DNA of 7,827 nt from Gammaproteobacteria bacterium (GCA_029861795.1 JAOTYS010000219.1:1-7827), one strand, 5' to 3'; counted from the stretch's first letter, positions 1 to 6,046 are shown. The notes: generated by a model from the letters alone, not told the origin. Numbers and translations: made by a program.

Positions 1-117
1 CTCGCCAATACCTTCGGACGTTTCAGCGAAGCACTTTGCCCATTATCCGGCAGCAAATTTGTTCCTTTTTTTGACCACACCCACCGCTCTATCAAACCCC
101 TCGTTATCTAGATGTGA

Positions 118-261
118 TCGTCAAGCGACGATACCGTCGCCGACGTGCTGAAGAGTCGTGAAGTTGACATCTTCTACCATCGCTGGGAACTTGAGCAAGC
201 TATTGGCCGTTTTGTCGGAACCTATGAAGCACAATCGATAGTGCGTTTGCGTGTCCTATAG
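118..261 (+). pseudogene. Remnant of an IS3-type transposase (integrase core C-terminal part)
   Basis: The open frame has no start codon and follows an in-frame TGA at 115. It encodes a stretch (about 145-225) containing VLKSREVDIFYHRWELEQAI followed by GRFV and a Tyr. This resembles the end of the DDE integrase core in IS3-family and related transposases, where a K-x-D-Y-Y segment leads into W-E-L-E-x-A-I-x-x-F-V-x-Y-Y-N. The similarity fades after about 225 and the usual following R-Y-H-E-S-L segment is absent. The DDE catalytic residues lie outside the fragment. It converges on the glycosyltransferase gene and overlaps its last codons, so the insertion may have supplied that gene's stop codon. 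The assignment is from remembered family pattern. Confidence 0.55.
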
Positions 262-1208
262 CGAAAACCTTTGACCATACCCATATAGAAACGGAAATAT
301 ACGCGCTCGCGGTACGCTGTTTCGCCTCGAGCCTCCCGCCAAACCGCGCGAGTACCGATAGACAATAGCCGAATTCCCAGTCGCAATGGGATACCGGCCA
401 CGGTCAGTCCGGTGCCGATGGCGTTAACCGGTGGAGATGCCGGCCCGTCCCCTGCATAACTGCTGAATCGACCCGAGGCAGCACAGTAGAACCCCTGGGC
501 TTGTCGATAGCTGCCAACGTGATTCACACTACATTTCCGCGCCTGCACGAAATGATCCACTCGAGCGTCAGGCAAATACCAGCCTCGCAGGCCCGCTTCC
601 AACAGCCGGGCCCGGAGATCGACCCCCTCGCTCGTGCGTTGTGCACGACGCTTAGGGTTAAGACCCCAACGAGCATCATATGCGCCAACAGCGGCCACCG
701 ATGCGGCAAGACATGCCCAATTTACCTCCAGCACATGCTGTCTGCAGTCTAGCGCGCCGGGCTTGGCGCCGTAGTCCAAGCCCACTACAGATGCGGGAGC
801 CACAGAGCGAAGCTCGTCGCTAGAGATGTGTTTCTCGTAGACGCTTCGAACTGGCCCCGCGAAAAAATAGCCATGCGGTTTGTCGCTGAAAGCGGACCAG
901 TAGACCGCTAGCCAGTCGCGGCACGGTGTCACGTCGTCGTCAGTAAACACGGTCAACTGACCGGATGCATTTCGCAGCCCCGTGTTCCTCGCTCTACTCA
1001 ACCCCTGAACTGGTTCTTCCACATATTTGATCGGTACCTTGCCTTGAAATGCTCGACAGACCTCGGGAGTCCTATCAGTACTGTTGTTATTGACGAGAAC
1101 GAGTTCCCATTGGAGTTTCTGGGGAACTGCGCATTTCGCTAGTGCGTCCAGCGTGATCTCAAGTCTTCGACACCTGTTCCAAGTGCTAATGACTACCGAG
1201 AGGTCCAT
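222..1208 (-). CDS. Glycosyltransferase family 2 (GT-A fold)
   Basis: This 328-residue protein should transfer a sugar from a nucleotide-sugar donor during surface polysaccharide or glycan synthesis on the inner face of the membrane. Family 2 hallmarks are visible: the N-terminal strand VVISTWNR (5-12), VLVNNNSTDRT (37-47), GLSRARNTGLRNASG (69-83) and the metal-binding FTDDDV (88-93). The usual G-E-D-x-D segment reads SEGVD (193-197), so one acidic residue is replaced by Gly. A hydrophobic stretch lies at about 262-286. I chose the ATG at 1208 because the fold begins four residues later; an upstream GTG at 1247 adds 13 residues without a better ribosome site. The last residues overlap an IS3-type remnant, so the native C-terminus may have been replaced. 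It appears intact but is isolated from the EPS operon. Confidence 0.85.
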   Translation of the reverse strand: MDLSVVISTWNRCRRLEITLDALAKCAVPQKLQWELVLVNNNSTDRTPEVCRAFQGKVPIKYVEEPVQGLSRARNTGLRNASGQLTVFTDDDVTPCRDWLAVYWSAFSDKPHGYFFAGPVRSVYEKHISSDELRSVAPASVVGLDYGAKPGALDCRQHVLEVNWACLAASVAAVGAYDARWGLNPKRRAQRTSEGVDLRARLLEAGLRGWYLPDARVDHFVQARKCSVNHVGSYRQAQGFYCAASGRFSSYAGDGPASPPVNAIGTGLTVAGIPLRLGIRLLSIGTRAVWREARGETAYRERVYFRFYMGMVKGFRYRTRKRTIDCAS

Positions 1209-1259
1209 TGTGTGCGAGACACCCGTCAACAGGGTTGTGTGTGACACGCGTTGTTCACA

Positions 1260-1406
1260 TCAAACGTTTCCACAGCCGCTGAATATACTCTCGTCCGCTG
1301 CAGGCTGGCTGTGTTGAGCCCCAAGAGCCAGCATAGGAGGATGCAACCCGGTGACAAGTTCCGTCAGTTTCTTAACGTTCCGATGTCTCTCGAAGCGGCC
1401 GCACAT
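1260..1406 (-). pseudogene. Truncated SRAP-family (YedK/HMCES-like) N-terminus
   Basis: A 48-codon frame starts 7 nt after the stop of the membrane-protein gene and begins MCGRFERHRNVKKLTELVTG. SRAP proteins (E. coli YedK, human HMCES) protect abasic sites in single-stranded DNA through a covalent link to Cys2, and MCGRF/MCGRY is their hallmark start. Full-length members exceed 200 residues, so this is at most the first tenth to fifth. An alternate frame just downstream contains LNTASLQR, which weakly recalls the conserved YNIAPTQR segment and would fit a frameshift. There is no clear ribosome site. A chance MCGRF start cannot be excluded; it may equally be an unrelated small ORF. Confidence 0.45.
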
Positions 1407-1413
1407 GAGGGGG

Positions 1414-1692
1414 TTATCGCTTAGCATTACTCAATTTACTCCATATGTCGCGCAACTCCAGGACTATATTTGAGAGGCAGATAATTGCAGCAAAGAGTCC
1501 TATGGCTCCCCACGTAAACATAAGGAGCATCTGCACCGCGCCCCACAACATCCAAAGCCAGCTAGAGTTTGCGGCAGTAAGTATGTTGTAGCCTCCCATG
1601 ACACCGAGATAGCCTGCGAAGGTCATGCCCGCGCCAAGAGCGGCCAAAATCACGTTAGTAACCAGCCAAGATACTGCGTCGGTAATGCTCAT
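1414..1692 (-). CDS. Small membrane protein of unknown function
   Basis: I do not recognise a family. The 92-residue product begins MSITDAVSWLV and has two long hydrophobic segments, at about residues 6-32 and 43-72. A short polar stretch containing NSS separates them, and the charged tail LELRDIWSKLSNAKR should face the cytoplasm by the positive-inside rule. The ATG at 1692 is preceded by a purine-rich GGGGGTG at suitable spacing; an upstream ATG at 1740 would add 16 polar residues and lacks a comparable site. The SRAP-like frame begins 7 nt after its stop and the glycosyltransferase follows on the same strand about 200 nt on, so these may once have been one transcript. Possible roles such as helper of a neighbouring glycan enzyme are guesses. 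Confidence 0.6.
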   Translation of the reverse strand: MSITDAVSWLVTNVILAALGAGMTFAGYLGVMGGYNILTAANSSWLWMLWGAVQMLLMFTWGAIGLFAAIICLSNIVLELRDIWSKLSNAKR

Positions 1693-1740
1693 AGCGTCAC
1701 CCCCGCTTCCTATCCCCACCGTGTTTCCTCTGTCGCGCAC

Positions 1741-2280
1741 CGATACCTAAAGTATGCTCGGCAAAAACTTGCCGATAGTACTGCGGAGGGGAGACAAGCA
1801 GTCGTTGTGGCGCAATGCTCCTTCAGTTGACCATGCCAACCGTAGGTCAACGAATTCTAAAAAACCCAGCGGTAACACCGCGTCACCGCTGGAAAACCCC
1901 CCACCAATAGTACTAACGTATCCCGATTTGGTTCTGTAAACCATTGTACCGATGGCCAATAAGGGCCAGCACACACAGTTATGACCGACCTCCACGACTA
2001 AATCGACCAGCTCATGGTTGCGATTGAGCGGCTATGCGCTACGCGGAACAAAAGCTAGGGAAGGATTCACCGCAAATCGCGATTAACTTCGGCGCTACCT
2101 TTCTGTCAATTCGTACCTTTGTAATTTGAGCCGTATCAAAGAAATCGTTTTGCTTAAATTGTTTAATGCGTAATCGGGATAGAGGTCCTCTACAATATAC
2201 ACGCTAACTCTACAGCGATTTTCTAGACGTCAGTCTTTTGTTTTTTTTTTAATCCGTGCTAGCTCCAAGTTGGGCCAGCC
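1741..2280. other. Long non-coding stretch with inverted repeats and a T10 run
   Basis: No convincing gene was found on either strand. A minus-strand open frame (1747-1995) is crossed by a strong terminator on its own strand, and its product resembles nothing known to me. Structures present are a hairpin with stem CGGCAA/TTGCCG (1759-1774), an interrupted palindrome TTGACC-N12-GGTCAA (1827-1850), the terminator at 1859-1892 and ten consecutive T at 2241-2250 next to the cpdA fragment. From about 2090 to 2260 the sequence is visibly AT-richer than its surroundings. Confidence 0.5.
1859..1892 (-). terminator. Intrinsic terminator on the minus strand
   Basis: An 8-bp perfect stem, CCAGCGGT (1866-1873) with ACCGCTGG (1885-1892), encloses an 11-nt loop. 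Read on the minus strand it is followed by one G and then six T (complement of A6 at 1859-1864), the classic rho-independent layout. No T run follows on the plus strand. It would stop transcription arriving from the right, yet no intact minus-strand gene ends just before it. Confidence 0.7.
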
Positions 2281-2340
2281 ATGCGTCCGGTAAATTCTTG
2301 ATGAACATGCCTGGCGCACACGATATCTACCTGCGGTGAG
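2281..2340 (-). pseudogene. 60-bp fragment of a second cpdA-like phosphodiesterase gene
   Basis: These 60 bases match 4862-4921, inside the intact cpdA-like gene, with only four mismatches; similarity stops abruptly at both ends. On the minus strand it encodes PQVDIVCARHVHQEFTGR, against PQVDVVCAGHVHQEFTGR in the intact gene. The metal-binding GHVH motif has become RHVH. The IS91-type remnant starts within a few bases of its right end, so the fragment borders a mobile-element junction. Confidence 0.85.
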
Positions 2341-2341
2341 G

Positions 2342-2863
2342 GCCGAACGTCTGGTGGCTTGCAAACGGCGGGGATTCTGCTCGAGTTGCGGTGCCCGTCG
2401 GATGGTCGAGAGCGCCGCCTTGCTGATTGATGAAATCTTGCCTGAGTTACCGATGCGTTTTCGGATAGCGCACTTAATCTGAACATTCACTTCCATGTGT
2501 CGTTTCTGGACGGGGGTTGCGTCATTGGCGAAGAGGCCTTCGGTTTTCGCCGTGTCAAGCCACCAACACCAGTGGAGTCGGGCTAGCTCATTCAAACCAT
2601 CAGTCAACGAGTCGGGCGCTACGTGGATCTCGAGGGGCTGCTGGTATGGGATGTCGAGAACAGTTATCCGCCCCTGGAATCGTTAGAACAAACGACCATG
2701 GACGATATTTTTGGGTCATTCGATTACGTACCGGGTCGCCATCGGCCCTCAGGCAGGCCCCAAGGCGTTCACTCTGCAAACAGTCCCGGCCCGGAACGTT
2801 GAGGATCGCGAAGTTGACAAGCTTGCCAAGGCGTCAGGTTTTTCCTAGCATGCTGGTGTTGGT
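2342..2863 (+). pseudogene. Decayed IS91-family (Y2/HUH) transposase
   Basis: Three pieces of one transposase can be read in order. Piece A (2342-2458) has the zinc-binding segment CKRRGFCSSCGARRM, then ESAALLIDEILPELPMR. Piece B (from about 2464, another frame) has SALNLNIHFHVSFLDGG, with the HFH metal-binding motif of HUH enzymes, and after an in-frame TAG (2584) LIQTISQRVGRY and DVENSY. Piece C (from 2723, third frame) has ITYRVAIGPQAG and FTLQTVPA, then GFS, TAG (2846), HAGVG, where the family has a Leu codon at the TAG. Family knowledge places several dozen residues between PMR and the SALNLN segment; they are deleted here. The C-terminal Tyr region is not recognisable. IS91 elements move by rolling-circle transposition and can mobilise adjacent DNA. 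This copy must be inactive. Confidence 0.85.
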
Positions 2864-2978
2864 CAAAGGGTATGGATTGACTAATTGGTCCTGCCGCTGG
2901 GCTTTCTTACGCGGAGTACTGCATTTCCTGATTAGTGTTCACGGTGAATATCGAGATCCTACGAAGAGAGGGCACAAG

Positions 2979-3110
2979 TCAGTCAATCTGGTCACCTCTG
3001 GACTTGAAGCCAAGAAGCCTGAGCTGATTAGCCAGTGCTTGAGCGACAACGGTGTATCCGCTGTCATTGGGATGCGCGTCATGGGCTGGATAGACGTTCG
3101 TGTCCCGGCT
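2979..3110 (-). pseudogene. C-terminal fragment of an SGNH/GDSL-type hydrolase
   Basis: The minus-strand frame reads RDTNVYPAHDAHPNDSGY followed by TVVAQALANQLRLLGF to a stop at 2979. D-x-H-P-N-x-x-G-Y/H followed by a hydrophobic helix is the usual end of SGNH hydrolases and carries the catalytic Asp and His; such enzymes often act as polysaccharide O-acetyl esterases or transferases. The catalytic Ser, Gly and Asn blocks are absent upstream. The frame is continuous with the hydroxylase domain, but the sequence between is repeat-rich and matches neither family, so the join looks like chance fusion of two remnants. Confidence 0.6.
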
Positions 3111-3180
3111 GCGGGTGCACAAGATCCAGCGGCACCCAAATGGTGAGCTGAGGCTACTGACGCGGCGCGAGTTGCCGCGC

Positions 3181-3262
3181 CAAACTCCGTACCACAGGCC
3201 CAACAACGGCGGCCCGCAGACTTCGCACGGGGGCCCCGACAACGGCCAGCAGACTTCGCACC
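3181..3262. repeat. Short tandem repeat of 33-36 bp between two gene remnants
   Basis: An exact 13-base word, GCAGACTTCGCAC, occurs at 3216-3228 and 3249-3261, 33 bases apart, within longer similar units that start with ACAACGGC at 3203 and 3239. A third degenerate unit can be traced towards 3182. In one minus-strand frame the units read PVRSLLAVVGA, PVRSLRAAVVG and PVVRSLARQLA, an 11-residue period. That frame ends at a stop and has no identified start. Confidence 0.65.
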
Positions 3263-3296
3263 GGGGCACGCACCAAGCGCATCCGGAAAGATCCGA

Positions 3297-3584
3297 TGGA
3301 ATATCGACAATGATATGAATTCGGTCCTCGTCTGAATCATTGAAGGCCTCGTGTGGTACCGTGGGATCGAACCACCACAACTCGCCCTCCTGCATGAGGG
3401 TTTCTTCCCCTCCGGCCTTGAAACGGCTGCCCTTAACACTTTTTAGCACAAGATGATATCGGTCACGCAGCAACCAGTAGAGGCCATCGTCCGTGTGGGG
3501 GTAGATCGTGCCATGGGGTTTGAGTCTTACAATCACCGCCCGACCCATAGCCCCATTCATGCCCCTAACGATTCTCAGGGACAC
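3297..3584 (-). pseudogene. Aspartyl/asparaginyl beta-hydroxylase domain, likely truncated
   Basis: About 96 residues match the Fe(II)/2-oxoglutarate-dependent aspartyl/asparaginyl beta-hydroxylase domain. GRAVIVRLKPHG leads into YPHTDDGLYW, with the H-x-D iron ligands H30 and D32. RYHLVLKS follows, then GELWWFDPTVPHEAFND, with the second His ligand at H78, then EDRIHIIVDI, with R88 in the usual 2-oxoglutarate position. The only start is a GTG at 3584 directly after an in-frame TAA, or ATG codons at residues 9 and 13, and none has a good ribosome site. Family members normally carry more N-terminal sequence. After residue 95 the frame runs on through the tandem repeat into an SGNH fragment, to 2979. 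The catalytic core is intact, so a short active protein cannot be ruled out, but truncation at both ends is more likely. Confidence 0.75.
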
Positions 3585-3824
3585 TTAACCATTGGATCTG
3601 TCGGCGGTATGGAAGCATCGAGCTGCTTTGGGGGTCGAATCCCAACCGCGACCAGTTCAAATCGGTTGATCAGGTTCAGGGTCTTCTATCGTTGTTTATC
3701 GTTCGTGGTAAGTCCGGTCATTTAAAAGACCAGCTAGTACTTGCCCGCCCCAGTGATCGTTGGCTTAAATTTAACGTCGTTACTTTCATTATCCCTACGC
3801 CAAAATTAACCTAAGGCTCGTCGC

Positions 3825-4601
3825 TCAGTCGGATTTTTCGAAACGATTGACTAAGGTGCCGATGCCATCAATAGTAACTGCGATAGTGCTACCAGGTTTC
3901 ATGGATCCTACCCCAACGGAGGTGCCACAGCAGATGACATCTCCAGGGTAAAGGGTCATGTCCTGTGAAAGTAAGCTCACCAGCCTTGCGGGCTGGAATA
4001 TCATGTCACTTGCCCGATAATTTTGTCGCTCTTGTCCATTAAGTTCGGTCTTCACTGTCAGCTCGGCAGGATTCAGATCGGTTGAAACAACGGGTCCGAA
4101 TACCCCGAAGGTGTCAAAACTTTTAGCGCGAGCCCACTGCTGAAAGGCACGATCCTTATTGATCAATTCGATTGCTGTGACGTCGTTGATACAGGTATAC
4201 CCAAAAATGTATTGCTTAGCCTCGTCATCTGACACCGCCCGGCAGACCCTCCCCATTACAATTCCCAGTTCTCCTTCAAAAACAACCTTTCCATCGTAGG
4301 CGGCCGGGCAACGAATAGTCTCTCCGGTGGCTAAGTAAGAACTATCAGCCTTGAGGAAGTACAAGGGTTCGCTCGGAACACTGAGGTTTAATTTTTCTGC
4401 CAGTGCAAAAAAGTTATTCCACAACGCAATCATTTTTCCCGGAACCGTAGGCGTCAGTACCTTCACTTCGTCCAAGGAAAGTGAAGCGCTGGTGGCGGTG
4501 GGATTGGCAAACATATCTCCTTGATGGATTGTTATTGCGTCGTGGTGAAGCGTGCCAAATCCTACCAGTCCATTGTGGTCAAAACGGACCCAACTGGCCA
4601 T
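3825..4601 (-). CDS. Fumarylacetoacetate hydrolase (FAH) family protein
   Basis: The 258-residue protein has the complete FAH fold signature. Members are metal-dependent C-C hydrolases, isomerases or decarboxylases acting on beta-keto or 2-oxo acids in aromatic and amino-acid catabolism, and some are oxaloacetate decarboxylases. VVFEGELGIVMGR holds the E-x-E metal ligands (E109, E111) and GYTCINDVTA the third acidic ligand (D140). RAKSFDTFGVFGP (158-170) and the C-terminal GDVICCGTSVGVGSMKPG (220-237) are typical of the family. The ATG at 4601 follows AGAGGA at good spacing, and the length is normal. It lies 106 nt downstream of the cpdA-like gene on the same strand and may be co-transcribed. 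The substrate cannot be read from sequence; the closest functional class is probably the 2-hydroxyhepta-2,4-diene-1,7-dioate isomerase-like group. Confidence 0.9.
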   Translation of the reverse strand: MASWVRFDHNGLVGFGTLHHDAITIHQGDMFANPTATSASLSLDEVKVLTPTVPGKMIALWNNFFALAEKLNLSVPSEPLYFLKADSSYLATGETIRCPAAYDGKVVFEGELGIVMGRVCRAVSDDEAKQYIFGYTCINDVTAIELINKDRAFQQWARAKSFDTFGVFGPVVSTDLNPAELTVKTELNGQERQNYRASDMIFQPARLVSLLSQDMTLYPGDVICCGTSVGVGSMKPGSTIAVTIDGIGTLVNRFEKSD

Positions 4602-4707
4602 ATCTAATTCCTCTGCCCTTGAGTGAATTCATCGCAAGTATACAATGGCGGCGCAGAGCACTATTAGGATCACATAAACTAATGCGAGATTTAGTGTGTA
4701 CAGTCGG

Positions 4708-5469
4708 CTAACGGTCTGACAGTCGATGCACTGCAGTGCTATGACCGTAACCGCCGAGTTTAAAACTTCGATAGCCCGCTGCACTGGTATCAAATGTTTT
4801 TTCCGCCCGTGCACCAAATTGCACACAAGTCGATGGTGTGGTGTACATCGAAGCAGTCCCGATGCGTCCGGTAAATTCCTGATGAACATGTCCGGCGCAC
4901 ACGACATCTACCTGCGGTGAGGCTTCAATGAGCTCAATGAACTCGGCGGCGTCGTTTAGCCCGATCTCATCGATCCAAGCGACGTTGATGGGGATGGGGG
5001 GGTGATGAATAAAGACTAAGGTCCGCGCATTGGGGCCATTAGCCAATTGAGTTTTCAGCCAGTTTAGCTGACCCGCGTCGATACGGCCCTTGACCTCACC
5101 CGGTACGTGGGAATCGAGACCAATGATGCGCCATGCCTCTGCAGCTAGAGTGAAGGTGAGGGGACCGTCGTTGTCGGGAAAGAACTCGGGGAAAGCCTCT
5201 CGTAGGTTGCTTCGATCGTCGTGGTTGCCGGGGATAATCCTGCAGCGATCAATCCACTTCCCGAGGGCCTCGCGCAGCATCAGATATGTCTCCAGTGCTT
5301 CATCCTGAGCGAGATCCCCAGTCAAAATTAGATAGTCGAGATCGGCTTGCTCGTCTCTAACCTGCTCCAACACGGCCCGAAAAGTGGTCCACGTCGCCAC
5401 GCCAGCCAGCAGAGCTTGCGGATCCTTGTAAAGGTGGAGATCGGTGAGCTGGACGATGTTAATGGTCAT
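4708..5469 (-). CDS. cpdA: 3',5'-cyclic-AMP phosphodiesterase (CpdA-like metallophosphoesterase)
   Basis: The 253-residue cytosolic enzyme should hydrolyse cyclic nucleotides at a dinuclear metal centre and so lower cAMP. All five metallophosphoesterase blocks are present: D-x-H in QLTDLHL (D10, H12), GDLAQD (D52), GNHD (N82, H83), HHPP (H155-P158) and GHVH (H194, H196). The length fits CpdA (E. coli about 275 residues). The C-terminal AGYRSFKLGGYG...VHRL also resembles CpdA. The ATG at 5469 has no clear Shine-Dalgarno, but a 16-codon ORF with a strong one ends 13 nt upstream, suggesting coupled translation. The FAH-family gene follows. A 60-bp relative of codons around GHVH lies at 2281-2340. 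Other class III phosphodiesterase substrates are possible, and the symbol rests on overall resemblance. Confidence 0.85.
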   Translation of the reverse strand: MTINIVQLTDLHLYKDPQALLAGVATWTTFRAVLEQVRDEQADLDYLILTGDLAQDEALETYLMLREALGKWIDRCRIIPGNHDDRSNLREAFPEFFPDNDGPLTFTLAAEAWRIIGLDSHVPGEVKGRIDAGQLNWLKTQLANGPNARTLVFIHHPPIPINVAWIDEIGLNDAAEFIELIEASPQVDVVCAGHVHQEFTGRIGTASMYTTPSTCVQFGARAEKTFDTSAAGYRSFKLGGYGHSTAVHRLSDR

Positions 5470-5482
5470 TGACTAGGTATCG

Positions 5483-5533
5483 TCAGGGCCGCGGCGAGAT
5501 CGACTTCTGAGTGTGTCCGTGACGCCGGTTCAT
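5483..5533 (-). CDS. Putative 16-residue leader ORF upstream of cpdA
   Basis: AAGGAG, one of the best ribosome sites in the window, lies 9 nt before an ATG at 5533. The frame MNRRHGHTQKSISPRP ends in TGA 13 nt before the cpdA start, in a different frame. Because cpdA lacks its own strong site, ribosomes ending here may reinitiate on it. The peptide is basic and resembles nothing I know. The frame is open further upstream to a TAA at 5648-5650, with another ATG at 5599 but no ribosome site there. It could also be a non-functional ORF. Confidence 0.4.
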   Translation of the reverse strand: MNRRHGHTQKSISPRP

Positions 5534-5704
5534 CGAAGAATTCTCCTTAAAAAACACCACTTTTTCACCATATTTCGGCCTGTCTGTGACCATTTCCATG
5601 AAGTCTAATCGGTGCTCCGTCGTATGGCTCCTTGGCCGCTCTTTATGTTAAGCTGTTTTCGCTATATGTAGGGAACGCTTAGACGAACTTTACATTATAT
5701 AGGG

Positions 5705-5730
5705 TGTGTCGCCTTATTGTGTCGCCTTAT
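5705..5730. repeat. Exact 13-bp tandem duplication
   Basis: TGTGTCGCCTTAT occurs twice without spacing (5705-5717 and 5718-5730). It may be a duplicated protein-binding site or replication slippage. Confidence 0.9.
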
Positions 5731-5810
5731 TTAGTTGACCAGGGAGTGAATTAGGCACATGGACAAGTGCAACATTTTGTAAGAAACAAGGATACTGGTC
5801 ATCGGTACCA

Positions 5811-5840
5811 TTGACAGCGGGATTCACGCCCGTGTATTTT
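5811..5840 (+). promoter_or_regulatory. Candidate sigma70 promoter for the EPS operon
   Basis: A perfect -35 TTGACA (5811-5816) is followed after 18 nt by TATTTT (5835-5840), which matches four of six -10 consensus bases. It points towards the GGDEF-like gene, about 320 nt downstream. One copy of the CACGCCCGT direct repeat lies inside the spacer. Confidence 0.4.
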
Positions 5841-5893
5841 GCACTGGTCCGGAGGGGGAGTTATTTGAAGGAGGGGGAAGCGGCCACGCCCGT

Positions 5894-5907
5894 TTGATTT
5901 AAATCAA
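5894..5907 (+). promoter_or_regulatory. Perfect FNR/ANR-type operator
   Basis: TTGATTTAAATCAA matches the FNR-family consensus TTGAT-N4-ATCAA at every fixed position and is fully palindromic. FNR, ANR and FixK-type regulators bind this site and respond to oxygen or related signals. Its centre, 5900.5, is 41.5 nt upstream of the start predicted from the -10 at 5930-5935, the spacing of class II activation. It is more than 420 nt from cpdA, so the plus-strand EPS operon is the likelier target. Confidence 0.75.
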
Positions 5908-5929
5908 GCGGCGAATAGGGAAAGCCAAT

Positions 5930-5935
5930 TATTAT
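5930..5935 (+). promoter_or_regulatory. -10 element of a predicted class II FNR promoter
   Basis: TATTAT matches five of six bases of TATAAT and lies 22 nt after the FNR box, predicting a start near 5942. No TTGACA-like -35 is needed because the activator site occupies that position. The untranslated leader to 6162 would be about 220 nt. Confidence 0.55.
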
Positions 5936-6046
5936 TTCGATCGGTCCTTTACATCGAGTGGGGGAAAAGGATCGATCAGAAAAGCCGCTCATCCTCAAAA
6001 CGTCGCCGTTAGTCTGGTTCGGCGGCTATTTATCGGGAATTGTCGA

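Noticed and set aside
1..114. Plus-strand open frame entering from the left edge and ending at TAG (112-114)
   Set aside because: Only 37 codons are visible and the peptide resembles no family I know, so coding cannot be supported.
1341..1424. 27-codon plus-strand ORF right after AGGAGG
   Set aside because: The Shine-Dalgarno directly touches the ATG, leaving no spacing, and the ORF is antisense to the SRAP-like frame and the end of the membrane-protein gene.
1747..1995. 82-codon minus-strand open frame
   Set aside because: A strong intrinsic terminator on the same strand lies inside it, there is no ribosome site, and the product looks non-coding.
1981..2058. Small plus-strand frame MTDLHD, stop, IDQLMVAIERLCATRNKS
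   Set aside because: It has an internal TAA and no Shine-Dalgarno. The peptide looks protein-like but is too short to assign.
2517..3146. 209-codon plus-strand open frame
   Set aside because: It crosses the IS91-type remnant in the wrong frame and then the antisense of the hydrolase fragment; its sequence matches neither.
3600..3660. A tRNA-like 3' end (GGGGGTCGAATCCCAACCG followed by CGACCA)
   Set aside because: The T-loop has the wrong length, and no matching 5' acceptor, D-arm or anticodon arm could be built upstream, so it is likely chance or a very degraded scar.
4629..4710. Hydrophobic minus-strand frame ending LVYVILIVLCAAIVYLR between cpdA and the FAH gene
   Set aside because: No ATG or ribosome site starts it outside the cpdA coding region; the hydrophobicity may be chance.
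5745..5775. GGCAC...GTGC element resembling a sigma54 promoter
   Set aside because: The distance between GG and GC is longer than the strict spacing sigma54 requires.
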